From an uncultured Pseudomonadota bacterium (GTDB lineage Bacteria; Myxococcota_A; UBA796; SXON01): a DNA stretch of 54,862 nt. The DNA is taken from the NCBI GenBank assembly GCA_903885375.1, contig CAISIK010000079.1, forward strand, positions 1 to 54,862, read 5' to 3'. Positions 43,413 through 54,862 of the stretch are shown here, piece by piece. Position numbers and translations under genes: made by a program. The stretch's first letter is position 1; every line of letters begins with the position of its first letter. The notes under the pieces are model-generated. The model saw only the letters and a list, made by a program, of their open reading frames with translations. It had not been told where the DNA came from and did not search any database.

Positions 43413-44299
43413 GCGTGGTCTTCAGCCTGGAATCACCCTACCGCGGCGAGTACCGCCTTCACCGGCTCACCTTCGGCTCCGGAGGGCCCGTCACGGCGCT
43501 GGTGGCGGGCATCCACGGCAACGAGGTCAACGGCATCCAGGCCCTGAACCTCATCGCCTCCATGCTGCGGCTCCAGCGGGTGGCGGGCACCGTGCACCTC
43601 CTCCCCTGCGTGAACCTCTTCGGCGCCGAGGAGGCCCGCAAACGCTGGCCGTTCGACGATCGTGACCTCAACGAGGCCTTCCCCGGCGCCGCCGACGGCT
43701 CGCCCGTGGAGCGCATCGCCCTCGCCGTGCTCGACGCCTCGGAGGCCGACGTCTGCATCGAGCTCCAGACCGGCTCCGCGGCCGTACACGAAGCCCCCCA
43801 CGCCCGCGTGCCCCTCACCGGCCCCGCCGCCGAGCTGGGCCGCATCGCCGCGCTGCCCATCTGCTGGCGTCGCTCCTCCGACCGCATCGACGATGGCCTC
43901 GTGGGCGCCTGGCGGGCCGCCGGCCGCACCGCGCTGGAGCTCCGCGGCGGAAGAGGCGGCGCCCTCGACCTCGACGATGCCCGCACCCTCGCCCGCGGCG
44001 TCGTCCGCATCCTCGCCGCCGCCGAACACATCGGGTCGACCGAACGCCCCGGCGACGGCGTGGCCTGCACCACCGTGCACGATCACCGCGCCACGCTGGG
44101 CGGCTTCTTCGTTCCCGAGGTGCGCGTGGGCGAGCGCGTAGCCGAAGGACAGCTACTCGGCGTGGTGCGGGCGCCCCTCGGCGGCGAGCCCCGCGAGGTC
44201 GTCCACGCCAGCACCGCCGGCGTGGTGCTTGCCCTCCGCGTGTACCCCATGGTTCACGCCAGCGAACGGCTCGTACGGGTGGCGATCCCGGAGGAATAG
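43409..44299 (+). CDS. M14/COG3608-like protein with one zinc ligand replaced
   Basis: 296 residues from the ATG overlapping the previous stop. His36 and Glu39 in VAGIHGNE are kept; DLNEAFPG has Glu where Arg normally binds substrate, and ELQTG has Gln120 where the third ligand His should be (DLHTG). A nearby His127 might substitute. The C-terminal barrel-sandwich domain is complete (LGGFFVPEVRVGERVAEGQLLGVVR). It may form a heterodimer with the preceding homologue, as tandem degenerate/partly intact pairs often do; this is inference. A large hairpin follows the stop. Confidence 0.85.
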   Translation: MSVVFSLESPYRGEYRLHRLTFGSGGPVTALVAGIHGNEVNGIQALNLIASMLRLQRVAGTVHLLPCVNLFGAEEARKRWPFDDRDLNEAFPGAADGSPVERIALAVLDASEADVCIELQTGSAAVHEAPHARVPLTGPAAELGRIAALPICWRRSSDRIDDGLVGAWRAAGRTALELRGGRGGALDLDDARTLARGVVRILAAAEHIGSTERPGDGVACTTVHDHRATLGGFFVPEVRVGERVAEGQLLGVVRAPLGGEPREVVHASTAGVVLALRVYPMVHASERLVRVAIPEE

Positions 44300-44302
44300 G
44301 GG

Positions 44303-44354
44303 GCGATGCGCGAATCCCCACCGCCGGGGTTCGATGGGCCAGGCCGCGCATCGC
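44303..44354. terminator. hairpin between convergent genes
   Basis: GCGATGCGCG (44303-44312) pairs with CGCGCATCGC (44345-44354), and CCCC/GGGG (44316-44319, 44326-44329) pair inside. There is no T-run, but its place just after the operon stop and before the stop of the convergent surface-protein gene suits a bidirectional terminator. Confidence 0.5.
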
Positions 44355-44360
44355 GCGCCG

Positions 44361-50579
<6,219 letters not shown>

Positions 50580-50612
50580 GAAGGCCTTCCCCTCGTCGGT
50601 GGAGCCGTTGGT

Positions 50613-51798
50613 TTATTCGCGCGCCCCGACGACGATGTCGTCGTACCCATCCCCGTTCACGTCGCCCGCTCCCGCGACGGCGCCGCCAAGGTAGGCGTAG
50701 GACGAGTTGGCCTCGATCTTCGTGTTGTAGGTGGAGGGCAGGCCGCTCGCGGAGCCGTGGTACACGAGCACCGCGCCCTCGTCCGTGCTGCCGCTCGTGT
50801 ACTCGTCAGCGCCGACGACGAGATCATCGTAGCCGTCCGCGTTCACGTCGCCCGCGCCCGCCAGCGCCGTGCCGAAGTAGCTGTAGCTGGTGGTGAACGT
50901 GATGAGCTTGCTGTAGGTGGTGGCGGGTCCCGATGCGGACCCGTGGTACACGTACACGGCGCCCGCGTAGGTGCTCGAGCTCGGCGCCCCCACCGCGATG
51001 TCGTCGTAACCATCGCCGTTCACGTCGCCGATGCCGGCCACGGAGGTGCCGTAGTACACGCTGGTCGAGGCGCCCATGCCCCACCAGCCCGTGGTCACTG
51101 TGGGGTCGATGTCCACCGGCCAGCGGGCTCCCTCCACGTCCACCACGATCCGGAGCCCCCCCCTCGGTGCGCTCGAGGTGGGCGTCGAGTTCGCGCCCGG
51201 CTGCATCCGTGGCCACGAGGCCGCGGTACTGGATGCGCTGGGCGCCGCCCACGTCCAACCAGGCGGTGCGGCCAGAAACCGCGACGTCCGCCCCGTCGAC
51301 GTCCAACTCGAGGAGCAGGGGCCCCTCGCCGGGCAGCTCCTCCACGGTGAAGCCCTGCTCCATGCCATCCTCGTCGTTCTGCCACCACTCGAGGAGGCCC
51401 GGACGTTCGAGCTCGAGGCGGCGCAGGCACTCTCCGCCGGCGTCCTCCCGACCGGTGGCATCACAGTCGCCAGTGGACGCCCGAGCGGCTTCGATTGGCG
51501 CCAGGCCGGCCGAACGACCGAGGCGGGCGGGCGTGAGTCGGAACGCCCAGGCATCGGCCCCAGCGTCCACGAACTCGACCCCCTCCCCGTCGAAGTGGGC
51601 GGAGAACGCATGCCGGCCGTTCTGCGCGGAGAAGCCCACGCCATCCGGTACAAACGCGTGCTGCGAGGCCTCGAGGCGCTCCGAGACCACGCCCCACCAT
51701 GGCCGCGGGTTCGCGGCCTCGGAGGGCTGCGACGAGGCGGGGGTGAGCTCGGGGGAGCAGGAGAGCAGGAGAATCAGCGAAATCCGGGCCTCGAACGC
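50613..51798 (-). pseudogene. 5' part of the giant surface-protein gene, disrupted
   Basis: Read from 51798, the frame gives (A)FEARISLILLLSCSPELTP, a lipoprotein signal with Cys at 14, then the domain VSERLEASQHAF...LLEWWQNDEDGMEQGFTVEELP that precedes FG-GAP repeats in related proteins. The start codon is missing: TACGCT (51805-51810) is 6 bases before GCG, where GTG or ATG would be expected. After LERTEG the frame breaks at a G8 tract (51156-51163); seven Gs would give TEGGLRIVVDVEGARWPVDIDP. In that frame FG-GAP repeats run to VVGARE, then TAA at 50613-50615 where relatives have TAC (Tyr). Downstream the same frame goes on into the 2072-codon part. Confidence 0.75.
51156..51163 (-). repeat. 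G8 homopolymer at a reading-frame break
   Basis: Eight Gs on the coding strand mark the exact place where homology moves to another frame. Loss of one G restores it. This may be a slipping (phase-variable) tract, a decay mutation or a sequencing error. Confidence 0.8.
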
Positions 51799-51804
51799 CC
51801 GGCG

Positions 51805-51810
51805 AGCGTA
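51805..51810 (-). promoter_or_regulatory. -10 element TACGCT of the surface-protein locus
   Basis: TACGCT followed by 6 bases and the codon GCG at 51796-51798, in frame with the lipoprotein signal. The geometry suggests that a leaderless start codon stood here. Confidence 0.35.
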
Positions 51811-51856
51811 GCACGGGAGCGAGACGCCCGGGTATGAACCCGGCCGCGCACGGCAG

Positions 51857-52441
51857 TCAGCCCTCTGCGGCAGCCTTCTCCGCCCGACGGATGGCGTAGA
51901 TCTCGTCGAGCAACAGTTGCCCGCCCAACTCCAGCGGGAGCGCGCCCGTGGTGTACACCCGCCGTGTCCACGAATCGTCGGCGTTCCTCGTGTAACTTTC
52001 CACCCGCTCGGTGTCTACGCTCAGCAGCAGGATCTGGCGGACGCTCGGCAACGACTCGTACCGTTGGAACTTCCCGCCGCGGTCCCACGCCTCGGTGGAA
52101 GGCGAGAGCACCTCGGCCACCAACGCGGGGTTGATAGCCGCCTCCGCGTCCACCGGATCCGTGACGGTGCGGCCGCAGACCACCTGGGCGTCTGGGTAGG
52201 CGGCATCGCCGAAAGCGGGGAAGTACACCCGTGCGTCGGACCCGCGGGGGCGGCAGGGCTTGCCGCGGAGGAGGGCTACGAGCGCGCCGCTGAGGCCCAT
52301 CTGCACGTCGGCATGCCCCACCGTTCCACCTGCCATCGCGTAGATCACGCCATCGTAGAATTCGTGCTTCACCTCCGCCTGCGCTTCGCGGGCGAGGTAT
52401 TCGGCGTAGGTGGGCGGGAGGGCCAAAGCGGCAGAAGGCAT
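51857..52441 (-). CDS. Uma2-family (DUF820) PD-(D/E)XK nuclease-like protein
   Basis: 194 residues. Uma2 proteins have a restriction-endonuclease fold and unknown role, common in cyanobacteria and myxobacteria. Visible: YAEYLAREAQAEVKHEFYDGVIYAMAGG, the acidic YPDAQVVC, the core NPALVAEVLSPSTEAWDRGGKFQRYESLPSV with the E-V-L-S-P-S/K pattern. The nuclease residues (Asp, Glu, Lys) seem intact. TAGAAT lies 5 bases before the ATG. Confidence 0.9.
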   Translation of the reverse strand: MPSAALALPPTYAEYLAREAQAEVKHEFYDGVIYAMAGGTVGHADVQMGLSGALVALLRGKPCRPRGSDARVYFPAFGDAAYPDAQVVCGRTVTDPVDAEAAINPALVAEVLSPSTEAWDRGGKFQRYESLPSVRQILLLSVDTERVESYTRNADDSWTRRVYTTGALPLELGGQLLLDEIYAIRRAEKAAAEG

Positions 52442-52446
52442 GGTTC

Positions 52447-52452
52447 ATTCTA
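52447..52452 (-). promoter_or_regulatory. -10 element TAGAAT before the Uma2 gene
   Basis: TAGAAT, one base from consensus, with 5 bases to the ATG at 52441. It is the best match of the leaderless-type set. Confidence 0.55.
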
Positions 52453-52559
52453 CACGCGGTGAGGCCGCGTGGCAAAGCCCGGCGGGTCGGGCAACCGCCG
52501 CCGGGGAACCGCGGACGTTCCCCGCGGTCCAAGGTGCTACGTAGGCAGGGGGAGGCGGC

Positions 52560-54695
52560 ATGTTCGGTTGGGTGCTGATGCTGGGGCTGGCGTGGTCGGC
52601 CGATGCCGCCGTGGAGCTCGGCGAGCTCTCGGTCGAGACCAGCGCGGCCGACGCGATCTCCGCCGCCTCGTCGGCGCTCGCCGCCGGTCGCTTCGGCGAA
52701 TCGGCGTCGCTCTACCGGGCGCTCGCGGAGGCCGGCGGCGGCTGGCCCGCCCGGCTGGCGGAAGGGGTTTCCTGGTACGAGCTGGGCAACCTGCAGGAGG
52801 CGAAGAAGGCCGCCGAGGAGGCGGTGCGCCTCGCGCCCGACGAGCCCGCGGCGCAGAACCTCCTCGGCCTGCTGTACTGCGAGAGCGGCGAGCTGGTGCG
52901 CGGCATCGAGGTGCTGAAGAAGGCGCGCGTGCTCGCCCGAAGCCAGGGGCGCAAGGCCACCGAAGCGCGCGTGCTGGTCAACCTCGCGCTCGCCCGGGTG
53001 GACCAGGGCGATGCCACCACCGGCGCGGCCGAAGCCGCCTCGGCACTGAAGCTCGCCACCGAAGCCGGCGACGCCGCCCTCGTGGCCACCGCCGAGGGCG
53101 CGAAGGTGGCCGTGGACTCGCTGGCCGGCACCGGCAGCTCGGTGGGGGCGCTCCTCGGCAAAGGGCAGGCCGGCTCCGCCCGCACTCGCGCGGAGGCCAC
53201 GGCGAAGGCCGCGGTCACGCCGCGGCAGCAGATCGCGGCGGCCCTCGACCTCGCGGCAGTGGAGCGGGCGGAGGGCAACCTCGACGGCGCCGCGAGCCGC
53301 CTGGCCGAAGCCTCGCGCCGGGCGCGCGAGAGCGGCCTCGTACGCGAGGCCGCGGTCGCGCTGGTGGACCTCGGCCTGGTGCAGGCGCTCGGCGGCCGCG
53401 GCGGTGTCGCCGCCGACACGTTGCGGGCTGCCGCCCGAAACGCCGCCGGCGGCGGCTACCTCGTGGTGGAGGTCGACGCGCGCTGCGAGCTGGGCATGGT
53501 GCTCGCGCAGTCGAGCGACTTCGAAGGGGCGGCGAGCGAACAGCGCGCCGCGGGGCGACTCCTCGCCGCGATGCAGTACCCGCAGGGGGTGGCGCGGCAG
53601 GCCGAGCTGGGCGGGGTCATCGCGGCGCACCGGGGCGATCTCGCCACCGCGAAGTCCGCCCTCGGCCAGGCCGCCGCGTACTACGCCGGCAAGGGTCGCA
53701 ACCTCGACGCCGCCCGCGCCGCCACCACCCTCGCCGGCGCAACCCAGCAGGTGAGCCCCGCCGAGGCCGGCCCCCTGGCCACTACCGCCGAGGGCTACTT
53801 CAAGTCGGCCGGCGATGCCCTCGGGCCCGCGCACGTGCAGCTCGCCCGCGCGCTGGGCGACGCGCGCGCCAAGCGCCTGCCCGAGGCCCTCGCGGGCTTC
53901 GCTGCGGCCGCCGAGAAGGCCGAGAAGGTCGGCGGCGCCCGCGCCTCGGCGCTCGCGAAGGCCGCCCGCGGCGACGCCGCCGCCACCCTCGTGATGCTCG
54001 GCCACGACCAGGACCTCGCCAAGCTCGCCGCCGACGCCGGCCTCGGCGACATGGTGAAGCGCGAGCAGGCCTTCGCCACCGCGGCGGCCGCCTACGATCG
54101 CGGCGTGAAGGCCTACGCGGCCAACGACTTCTCCGGCGCCCGGACCGCGTTCACGGCCGCGCAGGAGAGCTTCGACGCGCTCGACGAGAAGGAGTACTCG
54201 CTCCGTTCGCGTCGCTCGGGCGCCTGGGCCGCGTACAACGCGCTGGTCCTCATGCCGGTGGCGAAGGCGCACCCCCTCTGGCAGACGCTGGTGTTCGAAA
54301 CCGCCAAGCTCGACGAGCCCGAGCTGCACGCGCGCGTGTACGGCGCGGCGGTCATGGCCGCCTCTACGCAGAAGGCGCCCGACCTCCGCGGCCGCCTCAC
54401 CGAATGTGTGTCGCTCGCGCAGAAGGCCCGCCTGGCCGACGTGGGCGCCCGCTGCCTCGGCGCCCTCGCGGAGGACGCGTCGCTCCCCCTCACCGATCGC
54501 GCCCGCTACGCCCGCGAGGCCTTCGCGCTGGACACCAGCGGCACCGCGGGCGCCTACGCGCTCTACGCCGTGGCGGTGGATGCCTACAACGGGGGCGAGA
54601 ACGTTCTCGCGCTCGAGCTCGCCCGCCTCGCCCGGCCGCGCGCCGGCAAGCTGCTCAGCAGCGTGGATGCCGTGATCGCCGCCGCCTCTCCCTGA
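52560..54695 (+). CDS. secreted tetratricopeptide-like repeat protein
   Basis: 711 residues with GGAGG six bases before the ATG and a signal peptide (MFGWVLMLGLAWSADA). The mature protein is almost wholly alpha-helical and Ala-rich, with TPR-like units (SASLYRALAEAGGGWPARLAEGVSWYELGNLQEAKKAAEEAVRLAPDEPAAQNLLGLLY is a canonical pair near 45-105). They recur with degenerate spacing to the end. It is likely a periplasmic or outer-membrane scaffold. Nothing indicates an enzyme. The next gene starts 19 bases downstream. Confidence 0.82.
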   Translation: MFGWVLMLGLAWSADAAVELGELSVETSAADAISAASSALAAGRFGESASLYRALAEAGGGWPARLAEGVSWYELGNLQEAKKAAEEAVRLAPDEPAAQNLLGLLYCESGELVRGIEVLKKARVLARSQGRKATEARVLVNLALARVDQGDATTGAAEAASALKLATEAGDAALVATAEGAKVAVDSLAGTGSSVGALLGKGQAGSARTRAEATAKAAVTPRQQIAAALDLAAVERAEGNLDGAASRLAEASRRARESGLVREAAVALVDLGLVQALGGRGGVAADTLRAAARNAAGGGYLVVEVDARCELGMVLAQSSDFEGAASEQRAAGRLLAAMQYPQGVARQAELGGVIAAHRGDLATAKSALGQAAAYYAGKGRNLDAARAATTLAGATQQVSPAEAGPLATTAEGYFKSAGDALGPAHVQLARALGDARAKRLPEALAGFAAAAEKAEKVGGARASALAKAARGDAAATLVMLGHDQDLAKLAADAGLGDMVKREQAFATAAAAYDRGVKAYAANDFSGARTAFTAAQESFDALDEKEYSLRSRRSGAWAAYNALVLMPVAKAHPLWQTLVFETAKLDEPELHARVYGAAVMAASTQKAPDLRGRLTECVSLAQKARLADVGARCLGALAEDASLPLTDRARYAREAFALDTSGTAGAYALYAVAVDAYNGGENVLALELARLARPRAGKLLSSVDAVIAAASP

Positions 54696-54702
54696 CGCGG
54701 CT

Positions 54703-54708
54703 TAGATT
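54703..54708 (+). promoter_or_regulatory. -10 element TAGATT
   Basis: TAGATT with 6 bases (CGCGCC) to the ATG at 54715, only 7 bases after the previous stop, so the last gene may have its own promoter. Confidence 0.42.
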
Positions 54709-54714
54709 CGCGCC

Positions 54715-54862
54715 ATGCCCACCGACAAGCCCAAGGGAACCACCGACCTCGACCTGCTCGCGGAGATGTTCGCCGACGTGCAGCGGCTCGGGGAGCCGCC
54801 GAGGCGGCCGAGCCGCCCCTCCCCTCCCCCGCCGGCGGCCACGCGGGCGCCCGCGCCGCCGC
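54715..54862 (+). CDS. 5' fragment of an unknown Pro-rich protein
   Basis: The frame starts MPTDKPKGTTDLDLLAEMF and stays open for 49 codons to the window edge. A short acidic helix (TTDLDLLAEMFADVQRLGE) is followed by an Arg/Pro then Pro/Ala-rich linker. There is no signal peptide. Too little is present to name a function; the Pro linker might lead to a separate domain beyond the window. Confidence 0.6.
   Translation, partial: MPTDKPKGTTDLDLLAEMFADVQRLGEPPRRPSRPSPPPPAATRAPAPP

Noticed and set aside
44320..44345. GGGGTTCGATGGG resembling a tRNA T-arm
   Set aside because: No cloverleaf, acceptor stem or anticodon arm can be formed; it is the loop region of a hairpin.
51774..54329. A minus-strand frame of 851 codons opposite the TPR-like gene
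   Set aside because: Arg/Gly/Ala-rich shadow with no domain; the plus-strand gene has a signal peptide and ribosome-binding site.

Overview
The window is about 55 kb of very GC-rich, densely packed bacterial DNA that looks like a chromosome of Myxococcota (former Deltaproteobacteria). The signs are MopE-type metal-binding repeats (CDGxDxDCDG), FG-GAP propeller proteins, a MYXO-CTERM-like tail, Asp-Thr-Gly rich lipoproteins, a eukaryotic-type Ser/Thr kinase, and many small lipoproteins with very short signal peptides. I see no rRNA, tRNA, CRISPR array, transposase or phage gene. Assignment to a phylum is inference from content.

Layout. 1-2005: end of an Ala/Pro-linker beta-barrel protein, then a membrane protein and an acidic lipoprotein. 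2058-7750: LD-carboxypeptidase, serine hydrolase, accD, folC and an LptD-like protein, all rightward. 7753-11115: a propeller lipoprotein, a secreted protein and a permuted ATP-grasp protein, leftward. 11140-12905: holB-tatD. 12930-16927: a 53-aa basic protein, a lipoprotein, sppA and an alpha/beta hydrolase homologue lacking its nucleophile. 17253-21531: a PpiD/SurA-like foldase, mreB, prfB with its programmed +1 frameshift, and a pilin-like protein. 21541-25443: phoH-pgpH-ybeY, a classic cluster. 25476-30287: alanine dehydrogenase-like, a repeat protein, coaX, a histidine phosphatase and an HTH_42 protein. 30306-38406: radical SAM/B12 protein, folB, a RibD-like reductase, a lone NMT1-type binding lipoprotein, a Ser/Thr kinase with a surface-protein partner, a lipoprotein, a Rieske ferredoxin and rpmB. 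38493-44299: an accessory cluster built around COG3608/M14-like proteins. 44361-51798: a giant MopE/FG-GAP locus carrying several lesions. 51857-54862: a Uma2 protein, a secreted repeat protein and the start of another gene.

Most notable points. (1) Genes 41186-44299 form a tight three-gene operon: a biotin-carboxylase homologue missing its ATP and catalytic residues, followed by two tandem M14 deacylase homologues that have lost all (first) or one (second) of their zinc ligands. A nearby paralogue at 39211 keeps every ligand. This is the best candidate for an undescribed system. (2) About twenty genes carry a TAnnnT-like hexamer 5-7 bases before the start codon, the spacing expected of leaderless transcripts. 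(3) The 7.4-kb surface-protein locus has no normal start codon, a G8 tract at a reading-frame break, an in-frame TAA, and what look like two proteins joined without a stop.
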